Below, piece after piece: positions 8,744 to 17,974 of a stretch of 64,000 nt of DNA. The notes beneath the pieces were generated by a model, which saw nothing but the letters and a program-made list of their open reading frames with translations, had not been told where the DNA came from and did no database searches. The DNA is from Bacteroidota bacterium (GTDB taxonomy: Bacteria > Bacteroidota > Bacteroidia > Chitinophagales > Chitinophagaceae), in assembly GCA_018267575.1 (NCBI GenBank), contig JAFDYF010000106.1, positions 34,543-98,542 of the forward strand, in the 5' to 3' direction. Numbering within the stretch: the first letter of the stretch is position 1; each line of letters begins with the position of its first letter. Made by a program: the position numbers and the translations under genes.

Positions 8744-10417
8744 CTATTTCCTTCTCAAATTTGGGTGAGGGGCAGGAACCGTGTTCGGGCCTTCTTCGCC
8801 AGTACCATCTTTCAGATCGATGGTATTCTCATCCCCACCTGTTTGACCATAGCGGAAGATAAACCTATCAGCACTAACACCTTCTTTCTCTACCAAATAT
8901 TTGATCACTTCGTTAACCCTATCCCAACTTAATTGTTGAGCTGCTTTGCTAGATTCGCCATAACCGATTACTGCTACTTTGCAGTTCGGGTTATTACGCA
9001 TTTTTTGGGCAATGCTGGCCATCAATGCTTTGCTGTCTTTGCTCAGGGTTACTGACCTGCCTTTGAAAGTAATGCTTGGCAAATCGCCGATAGAACATTT
9101 TCTACCAAAATTACCATTATCCATCATTGCTTTAAGGTCTTTGCAGCATTGGGGATCTGGGCATTTACCTACACCGTCAGCATCCACTGGTTGGCACTGG
9201 GTTGGGGTAATCAGTTCTTTATCCTTGCAATCTGGAACACCATCACCATCGGTATCGCGGCTTACACCATGGGTATCCACTGGGCAACCTTTGGGAGTGT
9301 TTGGTTCCAGATCAAATTGGTCTGTAACACCATCGCCATCTGCATCATCCAATACTGGTTTTGGCAGTTTCATATGGCGTGGGGCATTGATCTCGCTGTA
9401 AGCATAATCCAATGGGTTGAGCCACCACAAAGGTTCAACAGATTTTTTACCAATATTGTAGTTGATACCTACGCTTGCAAAACTATAAGAATCAAAATCC
9501 CTTGTTTGAGCAGGGCTGGTAGAAGTAGCAGGGTTGTAATTTTCCTGCCATTGTTGCCCATCAAGCAAATCGGTCTTTATGAAGGTATGCTTATATTCAA
9601 CTGCAATATTGAATTTATTATTTAATTTAAATTCCACGCCAGCACCCACTACCATTACTGGATATACAGGCCAGCCTCCTAATTTAGGATGACCATTATC
9701 TTCTTGTGCTTGGGTATCAAACTTGCCATCCATAATTGATTTCAAAGCACTTTTAATAGCTTTCCTGTTTGAATAATCAAACTGCCCTGAAGTACCTGCA
9801 TATTGAGCGTACAGTTGGTCAAACTTGGCGGCATAATTGCCACTGGCGTCATGTGTATTAATGAAAGTATTGTACCTAGCTAAGCCAATACCACCAAAGC
9901 CATAGGCGTTAAAACCGGTTTTGGCCCTATGAAAACGAACATTATTTAAAGTAATAACTCCTTGCAACGAAAGCTCGTTTACAGTTGTACGGTAATTATA
10001 AAAAACATGGTCTTTAGTAGGGTCATATCCCTGGCCAGTCCATGCTGTGTTATTTACAAAACCTGAAGAAGGCTGAAAATTCAACCCTTTCATGCGCAGC
10101 CAATCGAATTCACCACGGATAGAGAAGACATAACCCATCGCTTTTCTAACATGTAGGCCGAAACCACCTGTTGGTCCCCAATACCTAACATCTGTTTCTC
10201 CAAATGGAAGCCCGCCTTTAACACCAATTTCCCATTCATTGCGAGGCTTTGCTGGGAAAGGATAAGCGTTATTTAAAAATTCATTGTGCTGGGGCACTCT
10301 TTTAGCAGGTATAAGGGAGGAATCCCGCAAGTCGTAGCTCGCACCAATCTGTGCAAAAGAGCTTCCAACCAGTAGGCATAGGATAAAACTAAATAGTAAG
10401 TACTTTTTGCTTGCCAT
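8744..10417 (-). CDS. OmpA-family outer-membrane protein with TSP3 repeats
   Basis: A 557-residue envelope protein. It has a signal peptide (to about SSFAQ), an outer-membrane beta-barrel domain of about 300 residues, calcium-binding thrombospondin type 3 repeats (DADGDGVTDQFD, DTDGDGVPDCKD) near residues 355-400, a short Cys-rich linker and a C-terminal OmpA peptidoglycan-binding domain (VAVIGYGESSKAAQQLSWDR). It probably anchors the outer membrane to the wall. The gene stands alone between its own promoter and terminator. Confidence 0.9.
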   Translation of the reverse strand: MASKKYLLFSFILCLLVGSSFAQIGASYDLRDSSLIPAKRVPQHNEFLNNAYPFPAKPRNEWEIGVKGGLPFGETDVRYWGPTGGFGLHVRKAMGYVFSIRGEFDWLRMKGLNFQPSSGFVNNTAWTGQGYDPTKDHVFYNYRTTVNELSLQGVITLNNVRFHRAKTGFNAYGFGGIGLARYNTFINTHDASGNYAAKFDQLYAQYAGTSGQFDYSNRKAIKSALKSIMDGKFDTQAQEDNGHPKLGGWPVYPVMVVGAGVEFKLNNKFNIAVEYKHTFIKTDLLDGQQWQENYNPATSTSPAQTRDFDSYSFASVGINYNIGKKSVEPLWWLNPLDYAYSEINAPRHMKLPKPVLDDADGDGVTDQFDLEPNTPKGCPVDTHGVSRDTDGDGVPDCKDKELITPTQCQPVDADGVGKCPDPQCCKDLKAMMDNGNFGRKCSIGDLPSITFKGRSVTLSKDSKALMASIAQKMRNNPNCKVAVIGYGESSKAAQQLSWDRVNEVIKYLVEKEGVSADRFIFRYGQTGGDENTIDLKDGTGEEGPNTVPAPHPNLRRK

Positions 10418-10466
10418 AACTGAAGTTTATGTTAGTGAATGGTTTGACCGTCCTTTGAATAATGTG

Positions 10467-10474
10467 CAAAAATA
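10467..10474 (-). promoter_or_regulatory. -7 promoter box for the OmpA-family gene
   Basis: On the minus strand the sequence is TATTTTTG, matching TAnnTTTG, 50 bases upstream of the ATG. The region where the -33 element should lie is a long T run. The spacing to the start codon is plausible for a highly expressed outer-membrane gene. Confidence 0.4.
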
Positions 10475-10620
10475 GAAATTGAAGCTCAAAAAAAAAATTT
10501 ATTTGATTCCACAATCTAAACTTTAATGTGGATTAATAGCAAAATAGACAAGAGAAATTTAAAATTAGATGCACGCATTGTAGATATTTTCAAAGTAGTA
10601 ATTTGGCACTTTCTATTTTA

Positions 10621-11583
10621 ATGAAACTATCACAGTCAATATTACGGGAGGAGCTTGCTATTTTCGAAAAGGAATTCAAGGAAGCGGTTAAAAGCCAGGT
10701 GCCCCTACTGGACAGAATTATGCGGTTTATTGTAAACCGCAAAGGGAAACAGCTTCGTCCTATGTTCGTGCTGCTTTCAGCCAAGTTATGCGGCCCCATC
10801 AATGACTCCACCTACCGGGCGGCTTCATTGGTAGAACTGCTGCATACCGCTTCACTGGTGCATGACGACGTGGTGGACGAATCCATGGAGAGAAGAGGCT
10901 TTTTCTCCACTTATGCCCTATGGAAAAGTAAGATATCCGTACTCGTTGGTGACTATCTCCTTGCCAAGGGCATGCTACTGTCATTAGACAATAATGATTT
11001 TAGGATATTACAGATCCTTTCCAATGCAGTAAGGCAAATGAGCGAGGGAGAACTGTCCCAAATGGAAAAATCGAGGTCACTCAATTTTAGTGAGGAAGTT
11101 TACTTTGAGATCATCCGTTATAAAACTGCCTCACTGTTGGCTTCTGCCTGTTCTGCTGGCGCATTTTCCTCTAGCAAAGATGAGGCAATGACCGAAAAGC
11201 TTCGCCAGTTTGGCGAAAAGACAGGTATCGCTTTCCAAATAAAAGACGATTTGTTCGACTATGGCAGCGAAGCCGTGGGCAAACCCACAGGCAACGACAT
11301 CAAAGAAAAAAAACTCACGCTCCCGCTTATTTATACATTGAGCAAGGTAGATAAACAGTTAAGAAAAGAGCTGATCTATATTATAAAAAACCAGAACAAG
11401 GATCCTGAAAAAGTGCAATACGTGATAAAGAAAGTAATTGAGGCAGGCGGAATCGATTATGCCACCAACAAAATGAATGAGTACAAACAACAGGCGCTCG
11501 ACATTTTACAAGGCTTTGAAGATTCCGATGCACGGAAAGGCCTGGAGGAATTGGTTAACTTTACCACCGGCCGCAAGTATTAA
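10621..11583 (+). CDS. polyprenyl diphosphate synthase
   Basis: A 320-residue trans-isoprenyl diphosphate synthase that condenses isopentenyl diphosphate units to a long-chain product, probably for menaquinone or lipid carriers. The first Asp-rich motif is HDDVVDE (residues 81-87), the second is IKDDLFDYGSE, and KGKQLRP is the substrate-binding stretch. ATG at 10621 is preferred over the TTG at 10603. Chain length cannot be told from the sequence by eye. RecJ follows after 25 bases. Confidence 0.93.
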   Translation: MKLSQSILREELAIFEKEFKEAVKSQVPLLDRIMRFIVNRKGKQLRPMFVLLSAKLCGPINDSTYRAASLVELLHTASLVHDDVVDESMERRGFFSTYALWKSKISVLVGDYLLAKGMLLSLDNNDFRILQILSNAVRQMSEGELSQMEKSRSLNFSEEVYFEIIRYKTASLLASACSAGAFSSSKDEAMTEKLRQFGEKTGIAFQIKDDLFDYGSEAVGKPTGNDIKEKKLTLPLIYTLSKVDKQLRKELIYIIKNQNKDPEKVQYVIKKVIEAGGIDYATNKMNEYKQQALDILQGFEDSDARKGLEELVNFTTGRKY

Positions 11584-11608
11584 AACGGGAAAACCCGGCC
11601 TTCATCCC

Positions 11609-13315
11609 ATGCAAAAAAGATGGAACATCCCTAACACCGCTCCGCAAAAGATAGCGGAACTCCAAGCTGCACTGAAAATACATCCAGCTATCTGTCAAAT
11701 TTTGGTTCAGCGGGGAATTGAAACATTTAATCAGGCAAAAGATTTTTTCAGGCCACAACTTGGTCAGTTGCACGACCCATGGCTTATGAAAGACATGGAC
11801 AAGGCAGTGGATAGAATAATGCTTGCTTTCGAGAAAAAAGAAAAAATCATGGTATTTGGGGATTATGATGTGGATGGAACCACATCAGTTGCCTGCATGT
11901 TCCAATTTCTGAAAAAAATATACTCCACCGAGCTGATCGACTTTTATATCCCTCATCGCTACCGCGAAGGTTATGGTGTTTCGAAAATGGGAATTGACTT
12001 TGCCAAAGAAAACGAGTTTACCCTCATTATTTCCTTGGACTGTGGAATAAAGTCTGCAGATTTAATCAGCTATGCCAAAGATTTGGGGATTGATTTTATT
12101 GTGTGCGACCACCACTTGCCCGATGAACTTTTGCCCCCAGCAATGGCCATTTTAAATCCCAAACAAAAAAATTGCAGTTATCCATACAAGGAATTATGCG
12201 GTTGTGGTGTAGGGTTCAAATTAATAACAGCCCTTTCTCAACGTTTGGGGCTATCCGAAAAGGAGCCATTTGAATGGCTGGATCTTGTTGCAACCGCGAT
12301 TGCTGCAGACATTGTACCGATGACTGGGGAGAACCGGGTTTTGGCTTTTCATGGAATGAAAAAAGTAAACGAAAACCCAAACCATGGAATAAAAGCGCTT
12401 ATCCATCTGAGTGGTTTGAAAAAAGACTTGCACATTACCAATCTCGTGTTCATGATTGCCCCTCGGGTGAATGCGGCAGGCCGTATGGATGATGCCCGTA
12501 AAGCGGTGCAAATGTTTATTGCCGAAAACTATGAGGAAGCATTGAGCTATGCGGAAATGCTCCATTCCGATAACACGGACAGAAAAGAAGCCGATACCAA
12601 TATTACGGAAGAAGCATTAGCTGTTATAGAAAGCAATCCGGTACTTATGAATAGAAAAACAACCGTGGTTTTCCAACCGCATTGGCATAAGGGGGTGGTT
12701 GGTATTGTGGCGTCTAGGTTAATCGAAAAATATTATCGTCCAACGGTGGTGCTTACACGAAGCGGGGAAGTGCTGGCTGGTAGTGCCAGAAGTGTGCCGG
12801 GATTTAATCTCTACGAAGCCATCCATGCTTGCCGAGAAAATTTATTGGGCTATGGCGGTCATTTTGCTGCCGCGGGAATGACCCTTTTGCCCGAACAATT
12901 TGAGGCCTTCAGTAGAAATTTTGAGGAAGTGGTTTCGTCTATGATTGATCCTCAATTATTGATCCCTGAAATCATTATCGATGCAGAAATCAAATTCAAG
13001 GACATCACCCCCAGCTTTTATAATATCCTTTGCCAAATGGAACCCTTTGGACCAGAAAACATGCGCCCCGTGTTCATCGCCAAAAATGTATTGGATACGG
13101 GTTATTCCAAAATCGCTAAGGAACTCCATCTCCGATTTTCTTTGAAACAGGATAATACTGTTATCACGGGTATTGGTTTCAATATGGCAGATAAATACCC
13201 CTTGCTCCAATCGAAAAAACCGCTCGATATTGTTTTTACCATTGATGAAAACGAATGGAACGGGCAGAAAAATTTGCAGTTGAAAATGATGGATGTGAGA
13301 CTAAGCGAATTGTAA
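11609..13315 (+). CDS. recJ: single-stranded-DNA exonuclease RecJ
   Basis: A 568-residue 5'-3' single-strand exonuclease of recombination and mismatch repair. DHH-family motifs are VFGDYDVDGTTSV, LDCGIKS and CDHHLPD in the N-terminal half. The DHHA1 part carries GIVASRLIEKYYRP and GYGGHFAAAGMTL, and an OB-fold region ends the protein. An open extension upstream would overlap the polyprenyl synthase gene; ATG at 11609 gives the expected N-terminus. It is probably co-transcribed with the synthase. Confidence 0.95.
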   Translation: MQKRWNIPNTAPQKIAELQAALKIHPAICQILVQRGIETFNQAKDFFRPQLGQLHDPWLMKDMDKAVDRIMLAFEKKEKIMVFGDYDVDGTTSVACMFQFLKKIYSTELIDFYIPHRYREGYGVSKMGIDFAKENEFTLIISLDCGIKSADLISYAKDLGIDFIVCDHHLPDELLPPAMAILNPKQKNCSYPYKELCGCGVGFKLITALSQRLGLSEKEPFEWLDLVATAIAADIVPMTGENRVLAFHGMKKVNENPNHGIKALIHLSGLKKDLHITNLVFMIAPRVNAAGRMDDARKAVQMFIAENYEEALSYAEMLHSDNTDRKEADTNITEEALAVIESNPVLMNRKTTVVFQPHWHKGVVGIVASRLIEKYYRPTVVLTRSGEVLAGSARSVPGFNLYEAIHACRENLLGYGGHFAAAGMTLLPEQFEAFSRNFEEVVSSMIDPQLLIPEIIIDAEIKFKDITPSFYNILCQMEPFGPENMRPVFIAKNVLDTGYSKIAKELHLRFSLKQDNTVITGIGFNMADKYPLLQSKKPLDIVFTIDENEWNGQKNLQLKMMDVRLSEL

Positions 13316-13327
13316 ATTCGGGAAGAA

Positions 13328-13867
13328 CTAAAACGAAAAAGTCTTTTTCAATAAGTTCGATTTTATCTCCCCTTTTTTGCTTTCCTGAAACACGAATTTC
13401 TTCCCCTGAAGAAAATAGGAAAACACTTCTTTATTGGAAGGGTCGATAATAAAATATTCCTTCACGCCAAATTCCTCGTACAATTTTTTCTTTGTCTCCA
13501 AATCATGCTTGCGATCCTGAGATAAAGCTTCCACAATCAAATCCGGAGCACCTTTTACTTTCCCTTTTTGAACAATCCCAAGATTATTGGTGGCAATAAA
13601 AAGAATATCGGGCTGAACGGCATTTTTATCCCCCAAATAAACATCCATTGGGGAAAAAATACATTTTCCTAAGGCGTTTTTACGTATAAAAACGTTCATG
13701 TCTGTATGCAGGTTGCCTAGCAAGTCCTGGTGTTCGAAATTAGGGGCTGGTGACATATAAAGTTTATTATTGATTACCTCCGCAAGCGTACCTTCCGGAA
13801 GCATCTCAAATACTTCCATGGCTGTCCTTGGAGGGGTTATATATTCCTTTATAGTTGTTTCTCCCAT
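13328..13867 (-). CDS. Uma2-family (DUF820) putative endonuclease
   Basis: A 179-residue protein of the Uma2 family with a PD-(D/E)XK-like nuclease fold. Visible motifs are VQPDILFI, APDLIVEALS and KKKLYEEFGVKEYFIID, which supply the acidic and Lys residues of the predicted active site. Substrate and role are unknown; the family is multiplied in cyanobacteria and scattered elsewhere. It is a lone gene converging on recJ with a 12-base gap. Confidence 0.88.
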   Translation of the reverse strand: MGETTIKEYITPPRTAMEVFEMLPEGTLAEVINNKLYMSPAPNFEHQDLLGNLHTDMNVFIRKNALGKCIFSPMDVYLGDKNAVQPDILFIATNNLGIVQKGKVKGAPDLIVEALSQDRKHDLETKKKLYEEFGVKEYFIIDPSNKEVFSYFLQGKKFVFQESKKGEIKSNLLKKTFSF

Positions 13868-13898
13868 TCAAGCAAGTTACAAATTTTCCCAAAAAAAT

Positions 13899-13932
13899 AA
13901 AAGCGCAAAGGTTTTACAACCTTCACGCTTTT
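13899..13932 (-). terminator. terminator downstream of htpG
   Basis: An interrupted hairpin pairs AAAAGCG with CGCTTTT and AAGGTT with AACCTT around a TTAC loop. The minus-strand 3' side is T-rich. A second perfect 17-base palindrome centred at 13957 lies between it and the htpG stop. Confidence 0.7.
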
Positions 13933-13972
13933 CGCTTCTTAAGTTTTCCAAAGTTTTAAACTTTGAAAAATT

Positions 13973-15850
13973 TTATGCGGTGATCTTCGTTTTTTTCTCC
14001 TCGCCCATCAGCTCCACGCTCCTATTGATGAATTCGGTAAGATTGTTTCCTTTGAGCAATCCCTGCGATAACAAAGCCAAGTCTGCAAGATTTTGAATTT
14101 GTTTTTCCTGTTTGGCCGTATCCGTTTCAGACAACAACGATTGATAAATGGGATGGTTGCCATTCACGGTGAGGGTCACCTCATCGGGCATGTTGGCATA
14201 AAAGCCTCCCATTTGACCACTAACCGCAGCCATATCTTTCATACGGCGCATAAACTCTGGGCGGGTTGCTACCACCGGCAAGGCTTCTGGACTAAGTCCC
14301 TTCACTTCTACCGTAGCATGCAATCCGGGCATCTCCACTTTAAAAAGGTTTTTCAGTTTTTCCTGATCGTCCTTGCTCAATACGGTTTCAGTGCCTTCTT
14401 GTTTGTCGACCAGGTTATCAGCAATCTCACTGTCCACGCGGGTAAAATGAACATTCTCCCATTTGGTTTCCATCTGGTTGATAAAACCAGCATCTACCAA
14501 AGTCTCCAATTTCACCACGATATATCCCTTCGATTTCGCCTGCTGTATATAACTGTCTTGCTGAACGGGGTTGCTGGTATAGAGAATAACCAGTTTACCG
14601 TCTTTGTTTTTTTGCAAGGCCTTGGTTGCCGATCGATATTCTTCCAGCGTATAAAATTTACCGCCATCGGCATCTTCCATGATGTGGAACTTGTTCGCTT
14701 TTTCCAAAAACTTATCATCGGTCATCATGCCATATTTCACGAACAAGCCAAGACTTTCCCATTTTTCCTCAAACTCTTTCCGCTCTTTTGTAAAAATCTC
14801 TTCCAGTTTGTCGGCCACCTTCTTGGTAATATGGTTGTTTATTTTCCTCACGTTGGGGTCGCCCTGCAAATAACTACGGCTCACGTTCAGCGGGATATCC
14901 GGACTATCAATCACACCGTGCAAGAGCATCAAGAATTCTGGCACAATATCCTTCACTTCATCCGTTACAAAAACCTGGTTGCTGTATAATTGGATTTTGT
15001 CTTTCTGTATTTCGTAGCTCTGTTTTATTTTGGGGAAATACAAAATACCGGTCAGGTTGAAAGGATAATCCACGTTGAGGTGTATCCAAAATAAGGGCGC
15101 TTCGCCAAATGGATAAAGTTCTTTGTAGAATTTTTCATAATCTTCCTTCGTCAACTCGGAAGGTTTTTTCACCCAAATCGGTTGTGTGTTGTTGATGGGC
15201 GTTTCCACTTCTCCTTCTTTTTTCTCTTCGGCCACATCATGAAAATAAATGGGCACCGGAAGGAATTTGCAGAATTTCTCCAAAATGGATTTGATGCGGT
15301 AAGCATCCAAAAACTCTTTGCTGTCCTCGTTGATATGCATCACGATATCCGTTCCACGTGATTCTTTTTCTGTTTCTTCAATGGTATATTCAGGGCTTCC
15401 GTCGCATTCCCATTTCACCGCTTTAGAACCTTCCTTAAAACTTTTGGTGATAATGTCCACTCGCTCGCTCACCATGAACGCGGAATAAAAACCAAGCCCG
15501 AATTTTCCTATGATATTGTTTTCGTTCTGTCCTTTGTATTTGTTCACAAATTCTTCGGCACCAGACAAAGCCACTTGGTTGATGTATTTGTCAACCTCCT
15601 CAGCGGTCATACCAATTCCCTTGTCGCTCACAGTGATGGTTTTGTTCGCAGCATCCAAGGTCACGTCTAACCGCAGCTCGCCCAGTTCGCCTTTTGCCTC
15701 CCCGATGGAAGAAAGGGTCTTCAGTTTTTGCGTAGCATCAATGGCATTGCTCACCAGCTCACGGATAAAAATCTCGTGGTCGCTGTAGAGGAATTTCTTG
15801 ATGATGGGGAAAATGTTTTCCGTCTGTACTCGTATACTTCCTTTTTGCAT
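13973..15850 (-). CDS. htpG: molecular chaperone HtpG (Hsp90)
   Basis: A 625-residue Hsp90. The N-terminal GHKL ATPase carries the expected motifs: ELVSNAIDATQKL, DKGIGMT and GKFGLGFYSAFMV. The middle domain includes the catalytic-loop Arg region (NVSRSYLQGD), and the C-terminal dimerisation domain follows. It assists folding in the cytoplasm, especially under stress. The gene is monocistronic, with no obvious heat-shock operator upstream. Confidence 0.97.
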   Translation of the reverse strand: MQKGSIRVQTENIFPIIKKFLYSDHEIFIRELVSNAIDATQKLKTLSSIGEAKGELGELRLDVTLDAANKTITVSDKGIGMTAEEVDKYINQVALSGAEEFVNKYKGQNENNIIGKFGLGFYSAFMVSERVDIITKSFKEGSKAVKWECDGSPEYTIEETEKESRGTDIVMHINEDSKEFLDAYRIKSILEKFCKFLPVPIYFHDVAEEKKEGEVETPINNTQPIWVKKPSELTKEDYEKFYKELYPFGEAPLFWIHLNVDYPFNLTGILYFPKIKQSYEIQKDKIQLYSNQVFVTDEVKDIVPEFLMLLHGVIDSPDIPLNVSRSYLQGDPNVRKINNHITKKVADKLEEIFTKERKEFEEKWESLGLFVKYGMMTDDKFLEKANKFHIMEDADGGKFYTLEEYRSATKALQKNKDGKLVILYTSNPVQQDSYIQQAKSKGYIVVKLETLVDAGFINQMETKWENVHFTRVDSEIADNLVDKQEGTETVLSKDDQEKLKNLFKVEMPGLHATVEVKGLSPEALPVVATRPEFMRRMKDMAAVSGQMGGFYANMPDEVTLTVNGNHPIYQSLLSETDTAKQEKQIQNLADLALLSQGLLKGNNLTEFINRSVELMGEEKKTKITA

Positions 15851-16260
15851 AAAATGGATTGTTTAGTCAGGTTTTGTAATTCTATTCAGCATCGTTGCGT
15901 CGCACACTTGTGCTGTAGGTTCTCTGCTGAGCTTTTTTGGCCAAGCCAGCAGCCCCCAATCAACAAACAAGATGCCATTCGCAAAAGGCTGACAAAGAGG
16001 CGGGAAGTGGGAGTCGGGAGTCCGAAAGTCGGAAAGTCTGGGGGACAGGAAGTCTGGAGTCGAGAGTTCGGAGTCAAGAAATACTCGCAAGAGGTTGAAC
16101 GCTAAAGGCTTAAAGCTAGACGCTAAACGCTTGACGTTGAACGCAGTTACCCAATCAACATAACAACCTCTCAACTAATCAACTTATCAACCTTACACCC
16201 TAATTCCCAATTCCAAATTCCAAATTCCTACTACCCTACACCCTTCACCCCCACCCTCTA
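15851..16260. repeat. intergenic low-complexity word repeats
   Basis: About 400 bases without a convincing gene. The first part repeats variants of GGGAGTCGGGAGTCCGAAAG, then words like AACGCTAAAGGC. The second part repeats CAACCTCTCAAC, CAACTTATCAACC and CCCAATTCCAAATTCC. The same vocabulary recurs at 59810-60080 between the leucine genes. The origin is unknown. Open frames here are Ser/Pro/Lys-rich by composition and are not credible genes. Confidence 0.6.
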
Positions 16261-16275
16261 CCTTCTCAAAAAGAC

Positions 16276-16306
16276 TTTGCCCTTTCCCCCAAAAGCCCTA
16301 CTTTTG
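16276..16306 (+). promoter_or_regulatory. promoter of the rpsF-rpsR-rplI operon
   Basis: TTTG at 16276-16279 and TACTTTTG at 16299-16306, separated by 19 bases, are an excellent match to the Bacteroidota vegetative promoter. The rpsF ATG lies 38 bases further on, leaving a short leader. Confidence 0.7.
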
Positions 16307-16344
16307 CAGCCCAATAAAAATTTTTTTTCATCAAAATCAGGGAA

Positions 16345-16698
16345 ATGAACAATTATGAATTGATGGTGATTTTTACCCCTGTGCTGTCTGAGGAAGACTT
16401 CAAAGCTTCCCAGAAAAAATACATGACCTTCGTAAAGGATAACGGAGGCACTGTAGTGCACGACAAACCATGGGGACTGAAATCACTGGCGTACCCGATC
16501 CAGAAGAAAACCACAGGCTTGTACTGGGTTCTGGAATACAGTGCGCCATCCGACTTCAATGAGAAACTGAACATTCAGATTCTCCGCGACGAAAATATCC
16601 TTCGTTTCATGGCTACCAAACTCGATAAATACGCCGTCGAGTACAATGCAAGAAAGAGAAGTGGCGTACCTACCGGAACCGAAAAATTGGAGGCATAA
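16345..16698 (+). CDS. rpsF: 30S ribosomal protein S6
   Basis: A 117-residue S6, with the family N-terminus NNYELMVIFTPVLSEEDF, the central KPWGLKSLAYPIQKKTTGLY strand and a C-terminal tail. S6 binds the central domain of 16S rRNA together with S18. It is the first gene of the ribosomal operon and ends three bases before rpsR. Confidence 0.97.
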   Translation: MNNYELMVIFTPVLSEEDFKASQKKYMTFVKDNGGTVVHDKPWGLKSLAYPIQKKTTGLYWVLEYSAPSDFNEKLNIQILRDENILRFMATKLDKYAVEYNARKRSGVPTGTEKLEA

Positions 16699-16701
16699 AC
16701 C

Positions 16702-16968
16702 ATGGCAAAAGCAAATGAGATCAAATACCTCACGGCCATCAAGCCTGAGAAAAGAGCCAAGAAATTCTGCCGCTTCAAAAAATACAAGATCCATTATATC
16801 GATTATAAGGATGCTGAGTTTTTGAAGAAATTTTTGAACGAGCAGGGCAAACTTTTGCCCCGTCGCCTTACCGGCAACTCGCTCAAATACCAACGCAAAG
16901 TTTCCGATGCGGTAAAAAAAGCCCGTCAAATGGCTTTGTTACCTTATGTAACGGATTTATTAAAGTAG
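16702..16968 (+). CDS. rpsR: 30S ribosomal protein S18
   Basis: An 88-residue S18. The conserved core includes IDYKDAEFLKKFLNEQGKLL and RRLTGNSLKYQRKVSDAVKKAR. The N-terminus begins AKANEIKYLTAIKPEKR. It pairs with S6 in the small subunit. It lies between rpsF and rplI, as in many bacteria, with no ssb gene inserted. Confidence 0.97.
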   Translation: MAKANEIKYLTAIKPEKRAKKFCRFKKYKIHYIDYKDAEFLKKFLNEQGKLLPRRLTGNSLKYQRKVSDAVKKARQMALLPYVTDLLK

Positions 16969-17053
16969 TAAACCCTCACCCTAACCCAGCCTGAAGGCAG
17001 GAGACAGTCGCACCAAAATGTGATTGGGATTAAAGGTGAACAAAACAAATATC

Positions 17054-17500
17054 ATGGAGATCATTTTGATACAGGACGTGGACAACCTTGGCGCCGCTCA
17101 CGAAAAAGTGAAGGTGAAAAACGGTTATGCCCGCAACTTCCTCATCCCCCGCAAACTGGCGGTGGAAGCCAATCCTTCCAACTTAAAGCAATTGGAAGAA
17201 AGGATGAAGCAGATGGCGAAAAAAGAAGCCAAATTATTGGCTGAAGTAAACAAGGTAATTGATGTACTGAAACAAGGCCCATTGAAAATCGGAGCCAAAG
17301 CTGGTACCAGTGGTAAGATTTTCGGTAGCGTTACTTCCGTACAGATTGCCCGTGCAATACGTGACCAAAAAGGTTATGAGATTGACCGCCGTCGCATCCA
17401 CATCATCGAGGAAGTAAAAGAACTTGGCACTTATAAAGCAAAAGTAGATTTCGGTCACGGAAACGAAACCGAAGTTGAATTTGAAGTGGTTGCTGAGTAA
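17054..17500 (+). CDS. rplI: 50S ribosomal protein L9
   Basis: A 148-residue L9 with the N-terminal RNA-binding domain (LIQDVDNLGAAHEKVKVKNG, YARNFLIPRKLA), a long connecting helix and the C-terminal domain (GKIFGSVTSVQIA). ATG at 17054 gives the canonical MEIILIQDV start; the open upstream extension is not conserved-looking. It is the last gene of the operon, followed by a strong terminator. Confidence 0.96.
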   Translation: MEIILIQDVDNLGAAHEKVKVKNGYARNFLIPRKLAVEANPSNLKQLEERMKQMAKKEAKLLAEVNKVIDVLKQGPLKIGAKAGTSGKIFGSVTSVQIARAIRDQKGYEIDRRRIHIIEEVKELGTYKAKVDFGHGNETEVEFEVVAE

Positions 17501-17521
17501 TCAATCTTTCAAAAAAATTCC

Positions 17522-17550
17522 AAGCCGCACAAAATTGTGCGGCTTTTTTA
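17522..17550 (+). terminator. intrinsic terminator of the ribosomal operon
   Basis: A perfect 11-base-pair stem (17522-17532 with 17535-17545, core GCCGCAC/GTGCGGC) runs into a T tract. It lies 22 bases after the rplI stop. Confidence 0.92.
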
Positions 17551-17587
17551 TACCAAAAAATTAGGTGGGATATTTCTATAAATCAAA

Positions 17588-17974
17588 TCAGCCAATCACA
17601 TAAAGCGACAACAAGTGATCGAGGATTTTTGAAGGGTCTACGCAAAGACCAGGATGCGTTTCAGACGTTTGTATGATGGTGCTTCGCTTAGCAGTAAGCC
17701 AACGGAACCTGGAAGCAGGGTCCAATCCGCCAATTGGTTGGGAGTCCTTGTCCCCAGCACATATTCTTTCAAATGCTTGAAGGTGTGCCCTAATTTCTTC
17801 TACATCTACTTTTGGGTAAATCGATTTTATTTTTTCCTCATCCATAGAAAAAGCAGCTTTCAAAAATGCAGGCCGCTTGCAATAGACAATCACTCCCACA
17901 TTGATGAACTCGCCTCGTTCCACCCGCGGCACTACCCGAACAATAGCGTATTCAAATAGTAGATTATCGTTCAT
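17588..17974 (-). CDS. DUF3037 protein, partner of HipA-like kinase
   Basis: A 128-residue DUF3037 protein. Typical features are YAIVRVVPRVERGEFINVGVIVYC at the N-terminus and FRWLTAKRSTIIQTSETHPGL with a C-terminal LDHLLSLYV. The biochemical role is unknown. Its start overlaps the stop of the HipA-like kinase gene by eleven bases, so the two are translationally coupled. The same pairing occurs in other bacteria, which suggests a functional unit. Confidence 0.85.
   Translation of the reverse strand: MNDNLLFEYAIVRVVPRVERGEFINVGVIVYCKRPAFLKAAFSMDEEKIKSIYPKVDVEEIRAHLQAFERICAGDKDSQPIGGLDPASRFRWLTAKRSTIIQTSETHPGLCVDPSKILDHLLSLYVIG

Noticed and set aside
14093..14989. Rightward 298-codon open frame
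   Set aside because: It lies wholly antisense to htpG, whose motifs are unmistakable; the frame is a shadow of its codon use.
15728..16174. Open frames in both directions over the htpG upstream region
   Set aside because: They translate low-complexity repeat words and lack a family-like sequence.
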